Shown: positions 1 through 9,990, counted from the first letter of the stretch. The stretch is DNA of 64,000 nucleotides from G965199725 sp965199725 (GCA_965199725.1 OZ241321.1:62001-126000), one strand, 5' to 3'. The notes: generated by a model from the sequence alone, not told the origin. Made by a program: numbers and translations.

Positions 1-2469
1 ACCTTGAATATCAATGAATGACCAGCCGTTTAAGCGCGCATTTTCTGATTTGATCCCTGGTGGACCATCTTCAATAAAAATGTTGGCGACATCTGCTAAT
101 ACAATACGCTGACCATCCTGCGTGACAATAGGCAGTAATGACAGTTTTTCTGGTGAGTCGCGATAATCTTGCAGGTAACGCAGGTTGACAGGATAGCGCT
201 CTAATCCTTCAACGGTTTTGCTGATATTCATCCCACCAACAGCGGTGGCGACTACTTGTTGTATTTCTGCGATGCTTAACCCATAGCGTGCAGCTTCTGC
301 ACGATCAATATCCACCTTTACATAGCGTCCGCCAGCGACACGTTCTGAATAAACTGATGCCGTACCGGGTACCTTTTGTAAAATTATCTCCAGTTGTTTG
401 CCAATATCCTGAATGACCTGTAAATCTGCGCCAGATATTTTGATGCCGACTGGTGTTTTAATGCCAGTTGCCAGCATATCTATGCGCGTTTTTATTGGCA
501 TAACCCAGGCATTCGTGATGCCGGGCAATTTAACAAGGCTATCAAGCTCTTTAATCAGGCCATCAGTTGTCATACCTGACCGCCACTCTGATTTTGGTTT
601 GAGTTGAATAAATGTTTCTATCATCGTAAGTGGCGCTGGATCGGTTGCTGTTTCAGCGCGACCAACCTTGCCAAAAACGGTCTTTACTTCTGGCAGGGTG
701 CGAATGATTTTGTTAGTTTGTTGTAATATTTGCCTTGCTTTGCCGATTGAAATGCCCGGATAGGTACTGGGCATATACATTAAATCACCTTCATCAAGTG
801 GTGGAATAAATTCACTGCCAATTTTATCTAGTGGCCAGATACCAACGCCTAGTAACAGTAGGGCTATCAGCAAAGTTGATTTAGGAAAACGTAATACTGC
901 GCCTAGTACTGGCAAATAGACTGCTGTTAACAGTTTGTTAATCGGGTTTTTATGCTCAGGCAGTATCTTGCCACGAATAAAATAACCCATCAGTACTGGT
1001 ACTAACGTAATTGCTAATGCCGCAGAGGCTGCCATTGCGTAAGTTTTAGTAAATGCTAGCGGTGAGAACATGCGTCCTTCCTGCGCTTCCAGCGTAAAAA
1101 CTGGTACAAAACTCACGGTAATAATCAGCAAGCTGAAAAATAATGCTGGTCCGACTTCACTAGCAGATCGGCTGACAATCTCCCAGCGATTTTTTTTAGT
1201 AACGGGTGTTTCTTCCATGTGTTTGTGCATATTTTCAATCATCACAATCGCACCATCAATCATTGCGCCAATAGCAATAGCAATGCCGCCTAGCGACATG
1301 ATATTGGCATTCAAACCCTGCAAGTGCATCACAATAAAGGCAGTTAGAATACCAATGGGCAAACTAATAATAGCAACCAGGGAAGAACGGACATGAAACA
1401 GAAATACGAAGCACACTAGGGCAACAATGATAAATTCTTCCAGTAGCTTGATGCTTAAATTATCAACCGCCTTTTCAATTAAGGCCGATCGATCATAAAC
1501 AGGGATAACTTCAACCCCAACGGGAAGACCTTGTTTAAGCTGAGCTAATTTAGTTTTAACCCGTTTGATAACTTGCTGAGCGTTTTCACCAAAGCGCATC
1601 ACAATGATGCCGCCAACAGTTTCGCCCTCACCGTTCAGTTCGGCAATACCTCGACGCATTTGTGGGCCTAGTCCTATATCAGCAACATCTTTGAGCAATA
1701 GTGGTGTACCGTTATGATTCATGCCTAGTGGAATAGTTTCCAGATCGGAAGTACGCTTGATATAGCCTGTTGCTCTAACCATGTATTCAGCTTCAGCCAT
1801 TTCAATAACCGATGCTCCAATTTCCTGATTAGCCTGTTTAATTGCTGTTTGAATATGGGCAACAGGAATACCGAATGCGCGTAATTTATCTGGATCAAGT
1901 TTCACCTGATATTGCTTGACCATGCCGCCCGCCGTTGCCACTTCTGACACTCCGGCGATCGTTTGCAGCTCGTATTTTAAAAACCAATCCTGAATAGTAC
2001 GCAGTTGACTGAGATCATGTTTGCCGCTCTTATCAATCAATGTATATAAGTATATCCATCCGACTCCGGATGCGTCTGGCCCTAACTGCGGCCTAACGTT
2101 TGGCGGCAGGATAGTGGCTGCTTGGCTTAAGTTTTCCAGCACGCGAGAACGTGCCCAATAAAGATCAGTATTATCATCAAAAATAACATATACGTAGGAG
2201 TCACCAAAAAATGAATAGCCGCGTACGGTTGTGGCACCAGGTACTGATAACATAGCAGTCGTTAATGGGTAAGTCACCTGATCTTCCACCACTTGTGGTG
2301 CTTGTCCTGGGTAGCTAGTTTTAATGATAACCTGCACATCGGACAAGTCCGGTAGCGCATCTACTGGCATTTGTTTGGTGGCATAAAGACCAAAGGCAGC
2401 AATGAAAAGGGTGGCAATTAAGACGAAAAATCGGTTAATCACCGACCAGCGAATAATGGCAGCAATCAT
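1..2469 (-). CDS. cusA: Heavy-metal efflux RND transporter CusA/CzcA (3' end cut by window edge)
   Basis: Inner-membrane proton-driven RND pump of a tripartite Cu/Ag-type exporter. The frame is open from the ATG at 2467-2469 to base 1, giving 823 codons of a family usually about 1,030-1,060 aa, so the C-terminus lies outside the window. The N-terminus starts MIAAIIRWSVINRF, followed by the periplasmic stretch with DALPDLSDVQVII, typical of heavy-metal RND proteins. The central block with SLGGIAIAIGAMIDGAIVMIEN is the TM4 region that carries the acidic proton-relay residues. The start abuts the cusB stop (TAG 2470-2472), indicating translational coupling. Cu/Ag rather than Zn/Co/Cd specificity is inferred from the partner CusB, not shown. 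Confidence 0.93.
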   Translation of the reverse strand, partial: MIAAIIRWSVINRFFVLIATLFIAAFGLYATKQMPVDALPDLSDVQVIIKTSYPGQAPQVVEDQVTYPLTTAMLSVPGATTVRGYSFFGDSYVYVIFDDNTDLYWARSRVLENLSQAATILPPNVRPQLGPDASGVGWIYLYTLIDKSGKHDLSQLRTIQDWFLKYELQTIAGVSEVATAGGMVKQYQVKLDPDKLRAFGIPVAHIQTAIKQANQEIGASVIEMAEAEYMVRATGYIKRTSDLETIPLGMNHNGTPLLLKDVADIGLGPQMRRGIAELNGEGETVGGIIVMRFGENAQQVIKRVKTKLAQLKQGLPVGVEVIPVYDRSALIEKAVDNLSIKLLEEFIIVALVCFVFLFHVRSSLVAIISLPIGILTAFIVMHLQGLNANIMSLGGIAIAIGAMIDGAIVMIENMHKHMEETPVTKKNRWEIVSRSASEVGPALFFSLLIITVSFVPVFTLEAQEGRMFSPLAFTKTYAMAASAALAITLVPVLMGYFIRGKILPEHKNPINKLLTAVYLPVLGAVLRFPKSTLLIALLLLGVGIWPLDKIGSEFIPPLDEGDLMYMPSTYPGISIGKARQILQQTNKIIRTLPEVKTVFGKVGRAETATDPAPLTMIETFIQLKPKSEWRSGMTTDGLIKELDSLVKLPGITNAWVMPIKTRIDMLATGIKTPVGIKISGADLQVIQDIGKQLEIILQKVPGTASVYSERVAGGRYVKVDIDRAEAARYGLSIAEIQQVVATAVGGMNISKTVEGLERYPVNLRYLQDYRDSPEKLSLLPIVTQDGQRIVLADVANIFIEDGPPGIKSENARLNGWSFIDIQG

Positions 2470-4011
2470 CTAGTTACCTCCTGCCGTCATAACATGGTTA
2501 ATGACTAATATGCTGTCTTTTTTTGTAAAGGTAAACATAACCTTAGCTTCTGGTATCAGTAGCGCCATATCCATATCATTAACGCTATCATCGACAATAA
2601 AATCAACATCTGCTGCTTCTTTGTCCTGCCATTTTGCTACTTTGATACTCACCATGCGGTGGTCAGGCATCACCGACTTGATGGTACCCGTTACATGAGT
2701 AGGCATATCCATTTTATGCTGATGCTCATCTTCTGACATTTTCATAGCACTGTGATCCATTTTTTGTATATCATCATGGTTCATCCGTTTAAAGTCAGAC
2801 GATTTGCTTGATTCAGAATCCAGTAAAAACTGTGCCGAGCTGACCACACTTTCCCCTTTAGATAGACCAGACAGTATCTCAACATCATGCTGACCAAAAC
2901 GACCAACACTAACGGCAACAGACTTAAATTTGCCCTGACCTAAGGCTAAAACAACCCGATCCTGATTCCCAGTACGAATTAATGCTTCTTTTGGTATCAA
3001 TAATGCAGGCTTGCCATGACCAGTATCAATCGTTACTTGAGCAAACATATTGGGTTTTAGTGTGCTACCTTGATTATCCAGACTAAAGCGAACACTAACA
3101 GTGCGTGTATTGGTATTGATCATAGGGTATATCTGATTAACCTTGCCATGCCATTTTCTATTCGGCAGATAATCTAAGGTCATTACTACGTTATTGCCTA
3201 AAGCAACCTGTTCAGCCTGCCTTTCAAATATTTCTGCTTTTACCCATACTGTGCTTAAATCTGCAATTGACAGCATCACTGTGATTGGTTCTACATAAAA
3301 ACCTTCACGAATATCTAACCTTTTAACCACGCCGTTTTGTGGCGCATAAAAAGTGATAAGCTGATTAACTTGTTTGGTTTTTTTTAAGGCGCTTACTGTT
3401 GATTTGGGTATTTGCAGCGCAGTAAGGCGGTTTTCAGCGGCACTGATTAAACGGGCATTGTTTTGTGTTAACGCCAATAAAAACTCTTCTTGTGCATTGA
3501 CTAATTCTGGCGAATAGATGTCGTAAAGCGCCTGTCCCTTTTTTACTCTGTCGCCAATCGCCTTCACATACAGCTTTTCTACCCAGCCTTTTACCCTTGG
3601 ATGGATATGGACTAACTTATCTTCATCATACACAACATAGCCGACTGTATCGATTTGGGTGGGTAGGGTTTGCTGACGAGTTTCTACAGTGCGAACACCC
3701 AAACTGTTCACTACATCCGGCGATACATAAATAGTGCCAGTGCTGCCATCTACCTGTTTGTTATCGTCGGCATACACAGGCACTAAATCCATACCCATTG
3801 GTGATTTTCCTGGTTGGTCACGCCGATAATTGGCATCCATTGGTGCAACCCAGTAAAGTGGTTTATTATTGCTTTTATTATCAGTGATTTTATCGTGGCT
3901 TTTGATGCTGAGGGGCAGTGAATCAGCCAGATGACTGTTGAAGTAATCTCCTAGCGTAAGGCCGGCCACCACACCTGCTATAATCAGTAAAATAAGTACT
4001 AATATTTTCAT
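2470..4011 (-). CDS. cusB: CusB-type periplasmic adaptor with fused CusF-like metal-binding tail
   Basis: Membrane-fusion protein (513 aa) linking the RND pump to the outer-membrane channel. An N-terminal membrane anchor (about residues 1-24) is followed by a heavy-metal-binding segment (about 52-80, YWVAPMDANYRRDQPGKSPM) and the HlyD barrel-sandwich/alpha-hairpin/beta-barrel region. A Met/His-rich linker (KMDHSAMKMSEDEHQHKMDM) leads to a C-terminal 75-residue OB-fold-like domain resembling CusF (VTGTIKSVMPDHRMVSIKV then VMFTFTKKDSILVI). The fusion puts the periplasmic copper chaperone on the adaptor itself. The start is 18 bp from the cusC stop. Confidence 0.92.
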   Translation of the reverse strand: MKILVLILLIIAGVVAGLTLGDYFNSHLADSLPLSIKSHDKITDNKSNNKPLYWVAPMDANYRRDQPGKSPMGMDLVPVYADDNKQVDGSTGTIYVSPDVVNSLGVRTVETRQQTLPTQIDTVGYVVYDEDKLVHIHPRVKGWVEKLYVKAIGDRVKKGQALYDIYSPELVNAQEEFLLALTQNNARLISAAENRLTALQIPKSTVSALKKTKQVNQLITFYAPQNGVVKRLDIREGFYVEPITVMLSIADLSTVWVKAEIFERQAEQVALGNNVVMTLDYLPNRKWHGKVNQIYPMINTNTRTVSVRFSLDNQGSTLKPNMFAQVTIDTGHGKPALLIPKEALIRTGNQDRVVLALGQGKFKSVAVSVGRFGQHDVEILSGLSKGESVVSSAQFLLDSESSKSSDFKRMNHDDIQKMDHSAMKMSEDEHQHKMDMPTHVTGTIKSVMPDHRMVSIKVAKWQDKEAADVDFIVDDSVNDMDMALLIPEAKVMFTFTKKDSILVINHVMTAGGN

Positions 4012-4029
4012 TATGCTACTCCTTCGTTG

Positions 4030-5361
4030 TCAATATGTTGTCAAAATGGCGCTATCTTGTTCGCTTGCTCTGGCAAACAGATAATTCATTTCCAAATGTA
4101 GCTTTTGCTGTTTGACTTTGAGGGTTAACTGATCAATTTCGGCATTTAATTCTGCTATCTGCGCACGTACTACCTCGCTGAAATCACCAATATCGTTGGT
4201 GTAGGCATTCAAGGCTACTGCGGTTTGTTGATGAAATTGTTCCAGCAACTTACCATCATGCAGTGCTTGACGCTGGACTAACTGTTTCAGCCTGCCTCTG
4301 ACACTCAAAAAGTCACCCAGTAACTGCTTTAGCAGCAATTGTTTTTCTGTTTTGACTGCTTCAGTTTGCGCGATGGTTGCCCTGACCTGCTGATCATTGC
4401 TGTTTGCTGTAAAAACGGGCAGATCAAGCGTTACCCCCAGCGATAATAAATCATCACGATTATCACGATGGCCATAACTTGCATTAATACTCCATTGCGG
4501 TTTGTATTTTTGTTTGGCAAGTTCAATACCAATAGTGCTTGCCGTTATTTTTTTATCAAGGGCAGCCACTGCTGGGTGGCGGTAAAAATGACTGATAATC
4601 TCTTCATCTGTTAGCTGGTCGTTATGCACAATCTGATCGGTAGGCGCCAGCCTAATCACAGGCAGATTATCTGTCAGTGCCAGCTCAGATTGTTGTGGTA
4701 GCCATTGTCTTAGTTCACCAAGCAGGTGATGTCTTTTTTGTTTTAACGCAAGTAGCTTGTCTTTGATTCTGGTCAGTTCCAGTTCGGTACGAACTATATT
4801 GTTTTGTCTTGCTATGCCAATAGTTGAGGCATAGCGTGATTGCGTTATTTCCAGTAGCTGTTCAAACAACCGCTGGTTTTTTTCAATCAGGTTAACCGTT
4901 TGTCTGAGTAGGAACAAATCAAGCCATAGCGATCCAACTATGACCTTTATTTTCGCTTTTCTATCTTGTTGCCAATATGGGTATTGTAGGCTTTGCGTTT
5001 TAAGCTGGCGGTGTTTAATTGTCAAGCTGTCACCACGTGGAAATACTTGACTAACACCTAGCTTAAATTGACTCATTGGGTCCTGGTTAAAACTAAGTGA
5101 ATCAACGGAAATGTTGCTTTGACCAATAGATATTTTTGGTGCAGGCAGACTTCTTGCTGCCTGGCTTAGATGTTCTAGCGAACGTTGCTCGTGTAAATTG
5201 CCCTGTAACCACGGATCTCGCTGCGTTGCCTCTGCCACTGCATCGTGCAAGCTCAGCCTATTTTGATTGTCATTGGCGAATGCGTAATTAACAGCAAGCA
5301 TTAACGCGACTAATAGTGACAATATAATCGCTTTGATTATTATCTGATATTTATAGTACAT
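4030..5361 (-). CDS. cusC: TolC-family outer-membrane efflux channel (CusC-like)
   Basis: Outer-membrane factor of 443 aa completing the tripartite pump. It has an N-terminal signal sequence (about residues 1-29, ending near NYAFA) and two TolC-type helical repeats rich in Gln, Leu and Arg (for example RQTVNLIEKNQRLFEQLLEI and the C-terminal coiled-coil run). There is no lipobox Cys, so it resembles CzcC/heavy-metal TolC proteins rather than the lipid-anchored E. coli CusC. It is the first pump gene in the leftward order cusC-cusB-cusA; the gene symbol is by context. Confidence 0.85.
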   Translation of the reverse strand: MYYKYQIIIKAIILSLLVALMLAVNYAFANDNQNRLSLHDAVAEATQRDPWLQGNLHEQRSLEHLSQAARSLPAPKISIGQSNISVDSLSFNQDPMSQFKLGVSQVFPRGDSLTIKHRQLKTQSLQYPYWQQDRKAKIKVIVGSLWLDLFLLRQTVNLIEKNQRLFEQLLEITQSRYASTIGIARQNNIVRTELELTRIKDKLLALKQKRHHLLGELRQWLPQQSELALTDNLPVIRLAPTDQIVHNDQLTDEEIISHFYRHPAVAALDKKITASTIGIELAKQKYKPQWSINASYGHRDNRDDLLSLGVTLDLPVFTANSNDQQVRATIAQTEAVKTEKQLLLKQLLGDFLSVRGRLKQLVQRQALHDGKLLEQFHQQTAVALNAYTNDIGDFSEVVRAQIAELNAEIDQLTLKVKQQKLHLEMNYLFARASEQDSAILTTY

Positions 5362-5416
5362 CAGGCGTGTCCTCTTAACTCTTTAGTTGGGGCGGAATAT
5401 TTGCTTAAAGTCTTGT

Positions 5417-5433
5417 ACCTTAATCAAGGTCAA
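5417..5433 (-). promoter_or_regulatory. Candidate metal-responsive operator/promoter of the cus operon
   Basis: About 56 bp upstream of cusC lies a perfect 14-bp inverted repeat (ACCTTGATTAAGGT read on the minus strand, 5417-5430). It overlaps a TTGACC -35 element (5428-5433, minus strand), with a weak -10 about 18-19 bp downstream. A long spacer with a central dyad is the layout of MerR/CueR-type promoters. No MerR-family gene is in the window, so the regulator is not identified. Confidence 0.35.
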
Positions 5434-5492
5434 AAGCAAAACAACTGGGCAGGCTAGCCAATTGGCTATACCAGCCTTTTAGTTAAAAACCT

Positions 5493-5654
5493 ATGAAAAA
5501 CGTTATGCATGCAACAAAGACAATAAAAAAACGCAGTATGCAGCCAGATTTAGATTTGAGCGTTTTGCGCTATTATTGGATGATCGCCATTTATGCCTTT
5601 TGGCTTACGTATCAAATACGGGGCACGATTTTTGTCAACCTCAAGCTGTTATAG
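5493..5654 (+). CDS. Possible small membrane protein (53 aa), doubtful
   Basis: The 318-bp gap between cusC and the Cys-rich gene holds a short open frame beginning MKNVMHATKTIKK with one hydrophobic segment (YYWMIAIYAFWLTY). It runs opposite to the surrounding genes and has no convincing ribosome-binding site. I do not recognise it and it may be chance. The rest of this gap contains the candidate operator at 5417-5433 and a 14-bp palindrome TAGCCAATTGGCTA at 5455-5468. Confidence 0.15.
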   Translation: MKNVMHATKTIKKRSMQPDLDLSVLRYYWMIAIYAFWLTYQIRGTIFVNLKLL

Positions 5655-5678
5655 CTTTAGTATCTGCGCAATCGTTTT

Positions 5679-6032
5679 TCAGAGGGTTGGTGATAAAATA
5701 GGAGGCCTGAAAAGGTAAGACAATAATATGCTGTCAAGGGTGAAGAAGAATGGCAGACTGGCTTTTTCAAGTGTAGCTATATTGTCGTTTATTGTATGTA
5801 CCAGTAGCACCTCCTGATAACAGCCACTATTGAGGCAGGTACAATCAACAAAGCAGCCTTCTATTGCTATTTTATCCATACATGGGCTACTGATAGCAGT
5901 ATCTGATAAAGGCATATGTTGATGATCATCGGATGCGTTTATATCACAGCCGACCACTTGTTCTGCTGATGCCTGACCGATGAGCACTGTTAGCATCAAT
6001 AAAGTAACAGTTAATTTGTGCACAATAGTCAT
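5679..6032 (-). CDS. Small exported Cys/His-containing protein heading the cus operon
   Basis: An exported protein of about 117 aa. The ATG at 6030-6032 puts a clean signal peptide (MTIVHKLTVTLLMLTVLIGQASA) at the N-terminus; an upstream start at 6074 would add 14 residues before it. The mature part has seven cysteines, including CFVDCTCLNSGC, and a DDHQHM patch, and ends in LLSYLFRPPIL. That Arg-Pro-Pro ending is seen in small periplasmic proteins that commonly precede heavy-metal RND operons. A periplasmic metal-binding role is inferred from context and Cys content; no named family is asserted. Confidence 0.6.
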   Translation of the reverse strand: MTIVHKLTVTLLMLTVLIGQASAEQVVGCDINASDDHQHMPLSDTAISSPCMDKIAIEGCFVDCTCLNSGCYQEVLLVHTINDNIATLEKASLPFFFTLDSILLSYLFRPPILSPTL

Positions 6033-6229
6033 TTTATAGATAACCAGTTTACCTTTAGGTAGTATAATTCCCAAGTATTTTACATTATTATGTAATGGAT
6101 TATTATAAATTGCAAGTCTGGACTTTATCAGTGCTGAAAATTATAAGGCTTGTTGTCTCATCAATGTAAATGACGCAAATACAAATATGGATTGTTGATC
6201 TTAAAATAGCCTTCAGGAAATAATGACCT

Positions 6230-8814
6230 ATGGCAGAACACAAAGAATTATTTTGGAAAGTATTTAGATGTGATGGAGAGGTAGCATTGCATCAGTTGGT
6301 TACTGGTGATGAATTATTGAAGAATCCTAACAACTGGTATCCCTATGGTGGCAAGTCAAAAGATGATCGCTCCAACTTCAGTATTTTTGAAAATCAGTAG
6401 CCACATTCCGGCGCGGCTTTAGTAGAAAAGATTACCAATTCAATTGATGCACTGTTATTGAAAAGGTGTAAGCAGGAAGGGATAGATCCAAAATCAAGAA
6501 AAGCTCCTAAAACCATTGAAGAAGCCACGGAACAGTTTTTCAACATACCTAAAGGGGATATTGGAGAAGTACTACCTGAAAAAAGATCAAAAATGGCGCG
6601 CGATAACATTCAAGTTATTGCTACTGGCAATAGTAAGGATAAGCCAGACTTATTGATTTGGGACAATGGTGAGGGGCAGTATCCAGATGATTTTAAGAGC
6701 ACTTTTTTATCCATCGCCAACAATAATAAAACGGATATTGCTTTTGTGCAGGGCAAATATAATATGGGTTCAACTGGGGCGGTGACATTTTGTGGCGAGT
6801 ATCGCTATCAACTGATTGCTTCTAAAAAAGATCAACAATGCTTTGATAAAGATGATAACTATTCTGACAATCTATTTGGTTGGACCTTGGTTCGTAGGCA
6901 CAGTTTAACCGATGCAGAAGAACTAAAATTTGGTAGCACTTGGTACGAGTTTTTTGCTATTGATGGCAAAATCATTCCACAATTTAAGATAGATAGTTTA
7001 GATATAGGATTGTTTTATGACAAACCATTTGAAACCGGTTCGTTCATCAAACTCTATTCCTATGAGATGCCAAAAGGAACGAAAGATAATATAAGCACTT
7101 CAACAGGACTATACGCAACGCTAAACCAATTACTATATAAGCCTGCCTTGCCATTTTATCTGTATGAAGACCGAGAACCATACAAAACTCCAAAAGCAAT
7201 ACTCCACGTGGGAGTCTATGGCAACTATGTGCGAATTACCGATCAGAATAAAGTAAATGACCTCCTAGAAATATCTCCTATTTTTGAGCAAATAAGTAAC
7301 GAGGACATAGGCGAGGTAACGGTAACGGTATACGTGCTTAGCAAGGGAGAAAATCCGCAACAGCATCAAAACAGAAAAAGAAGATATATTGGCACAGGGC
7401 GCAACGTAATTTATATTCTAAACGGTCAAGTACAAGGAACGGAAGGGCAACCGTTTATCACCCAAGAGTTGAAATACAACTTGCTGAAGGATTCAATGCT
7501 GGTAGTGATTGATTGCTCAAAGGTTACAACAGGTTTTCGTCAGGATTTGTTCATGGCGAACCGGTCTAATTTAAGAGAAAGCGAAAAATCAGAACAATTA
7601 CGTAATAAGGTTATCGCCATATTAAAAGATAACGACACCCTAAAGAGATTAAATACTGAAAGGAAAGACAAAATTTTACACGGCGGAGATGCTGCAAAAG
7701 AGAAAGAGTTAATAGAGAAGCTAATGTTTAATGTTCCTTTAGACAAGTCGCTTACCAAATTGCTAAAGAAAGGTATAGATTTGGTAAATTTGCCTTCCGG
7801 AAAGCAGAGAACATCAAAAAAAGGCGAAGAGAAAAAGCGACCAAAGGAAAACAAACGTTTTCCATCAATTTTCAAGATCAACATCAAAGAAGATAAACAA
7901 ACTGGTAAAAGGATTAAATCTATCCCGCTCAATGGCAAAGGTAGCATTCAATTTGAGACGGATGTGGTAGACGACTACTTTTATCGCCCACAGGAAAAAG
8001 GCAAGTTTCAAGTTCATATTTTAGGTGGCCAAGATAACAATGAATCTGACGGCGGAACAGAGGCAGGCAAACCCAATAAGGTGGAAGATTTTTTTGAAGT
8101 CAATAAATCTGGTCCTTCAGATGGTTCTATCAAACTCATGCTAAAGCCACGAGAGGCATTAAATGTGGGTGATGAGATTGAGCTTAATGCGAGGCTTACT
8201 TCATGCTAAAGCCACGAGAGGCATTAAATGTGGGTGATGAGATTGAGCTTAATGCGAGGCTTACTTCACCTGACGGAGATATGGAAAGTATTTTTTATAT
8301 CAAAATAGTTGATCCACAGAAAGAGGAAAAGAAAGAGGTAGATAAAGAACCTGAAAAGCCAGACTTACCCCAGTTAATCAAAATCAGCAAGAATGAAAAA
8401 GACGAATGGGTTCAAGATAATGGGGAACCATGGATGGAGGAAGGTTGGGAAGGAGGAAAAAGTATAATCCACATCTTCCCAGGAGACGCAGGAGATCAAA
8501 AAGTTATAGATGCCATTGCTATCAATATGGATAGCCATACATTACAACGATACCTATCTAAAAATAAAAATCAGGCAAAAAGTGAAACAGATATAGAATA
8601 CTTGAGAAATCAATATATCAGTAAGGTTTATCTCCATGGACTGTTCTTGTACTTAATAATAGACAAGCTAAAACAACAAGATAATGACAAGAATAAATAT
8701 AGTAAGGACGATGAAAGCAGTGAAGAATTGATCGCTAAAATATTTATGAATTATAGTGACGTACTCATTCATTTAGATACAAATAAAGAGATTTTAGCGT
8801 CACTAAGCGATTAA
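6230..8814 (+). pseudogene. GHKL (Hsp90/MutL/MORC-like) ATPase gene, broken by an amber codon and a 65-bp tandem duplication
   Basis: Starting at ATG 6230 the frame encodes MAEHKELFWKVFRCDGEVA, meets TAG at 6398-6400 (codon 57, just after FENQ), then continues in frame with PHSGAALVEKITNSIDALL. A 65-bp tandem duplication (8136-8265) shifts the frame near the 3' end. Removing the extra 65 bp gives exactly 840 codons. Visible GHKL motifs are the N box (EKITNSIDALL), G1 box (IWDNGEGQ, about residue 141) and glycine-rich lid (GKYNMGSTGAV, about 182), followed by a long Lys-rich C-terminal region. The family occurs as stand-alone ATPases and near restriction/defence genes; function here is unknown. 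Translation could restart after the amber, but such a product would lack the N-box Glu/Asn. Confidence 0.75.
8136..8265 (+). repeat. Perfect 65-bp tandem duplication (two copies) inside the GHKL ATPase gene
   Basis: The 65-base unit beginning TCATGCTAAAGCCACGAG occurs at 8136-8200 and again at 8201-8265 without mismatch. Because 65 is not a multiple of three, the first reading frame ends just after the first copy (stop 8207-8209), and the ancestral frame resumes only in the second copy. The perfect identity points to a recent event. Confidence 0.95.
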
Positions 8815-8880
8815 GGTTTATAACAAAGGATTTTACGTTTAAATAGCGTTACCGTTTTAAAGTCTGGTATTACATTGTCT

Positions 8881-9990
8881 TTACAGATGTGCTAGCGGAT
8901 CGTCAGCAAAAGGCTGAAAAAAGGCATCTACCTCCGCCTGGCTTACAGCAGAAATGCTGTTATGTGCCCATTTGGGCTGGTGATCTTTATCAATTAGCAG
9001 GGCGCGTACCCCTTCTTTAAAGTGCCCTTTAGTAGCGCAGTGGCGCGACATGACAAGCTCCATACGAAATATATCTGCTAGGCTCAAATCACTGCCGCGC
9101 TGCATTTGCGCTATGACTAAATGAGGCGTGACTGGGCAGCCATGACGTAAGGTATTGATAGCGCCGCTTAACCATACATCGTCAGTTTGGTAACTTAGCA
9201 GGCGCTGGCAAATTTCGTTCACATCACTACCAGTGCATAGCGCGTTAATGCGTTCGTAGTGACTAGCAAGATTGGCAGCAGGCATGGCACCCTTAGATTG
9301 TGGCTCGTGGCGATGCAATATAGTTGATATTATCGTACCTGTATCGCTATTGTTCCAGTCAGCGGTAGCCAGATCATTCAGTATCTTGCCTTTATATTCA
9401 TCGGCTAGCAGGTAATCAACCAGCCCAGCAAATTGGCCATCAGGACCGTTGATATTAGCACCCGTCAGCCCAAGAAACAGCCCGATTTTACCAGCAGCAC
9501 GTTGCAGAAACCAACTAGCACCTGCATCAGGATAAAGGCCAATCTTAACTTCAGGCATGGCGATGCGCGTCGATTCTGTGGCAACGCGGTGATTGGCGCC
9601 GGCCATTAGCCCCAAACCACCACCCATAACAATACCATGACCCCATACAATCACCGGCTTTGTATAACGATGAATGCAGTAGTCAAGTGCGTATTCACAG
9701 CTGAAAAATTGCATACAGTTGTCGTTGTTAAGTGTTTCTCCATAGGCGACGCTGCTGGCATACAAACTAATCACATCAGCGCCGGCACAAAAGGCTTTGC
9801 CATCTGTACTCTGTAGCCATACACAGACGATGGTGTTATTGTGTTGCCATTTCTTAAGCTGAGATAATAATGATTCAATCATGGGTAAATTGAGTGCATT
9901 AAGTGATTTTTCTGCATTTAAAGTGGCAACACCAATTTTAGTACCATTCCTACAAGCGAGTTCGGTAAACAGTACGGGTAATTGATCCAT
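8881..9990 (-). CDS. 3-hydroxyisobutyryl-CoA hydrolase (enoyl-CoA hydratase/isomerase family)
   Basis: A crotonase-fold protein of 369 aa, the length of HIBYL-CoA hydrolases rather than the ~260 aa of ordinary enoyl-CoA hydratases. It carries the oxyanion-hole motifs KAFCAGADV (about residue 70) and HGIVMGGGLGLMAG (about 119), plus the hydrolase-typical block MPEVKIGLYPDAGASWFLQR (about 155). It would cleave 3-hydroxyisobutyryl-CoA in valine breakdown. It lies 35 bp downstream of the methylmalonate-semialdehyde dehydrogenase gene on the same strand, which supports the valine assignment over beta-oxidation. Confidence 0.85.
   Translation of the reverse strand: MDQLPVLFTELACRNGTKIGVATLNAEKSLNALNLPMIESLLSQLKKWQHNNTIVCVWLQSTDGKAFCAGADVISLYASSVAYGETLNNDNCMQFFSCEYALDYCIHRYTKPVIVWGHGIVMGGGLGLMAGANHRVATESTRIAMPEVKIGLYPDAGASWFLQRAAGKIGLFLGLTGANINGPDGQFAGLVDYLLADEYKGKILNDLATADWNNSDTGTIISTILHRHEPQSKGAMPAANLASHYERINALCTGSDVNEICQRLLSYQTDDVWLSGAINTLRHGCPVTPHLVIAQMQRGSDLSLADIFRMELVMSRHCATKGHFKEGVRALLIDKDHQPKWAHNSISAVSQAEVDAFFQPFADDPLAHL

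Noticed and set aside
6398..6400. Pyrrolysine or programmed read-through at the amber codon
   Set aside because: No pyl genes or recoding signal nearby, and the gene also carries a frameshifting duplication, so ordinary decay is simpler.
7540..7947. Minus-strand frame of 135 codons within the GHKL ATPase gene
   Set aside because: Opposite the Lys-rich ATPase tail; hydrophobic composition is explained by antisense AAR codons.
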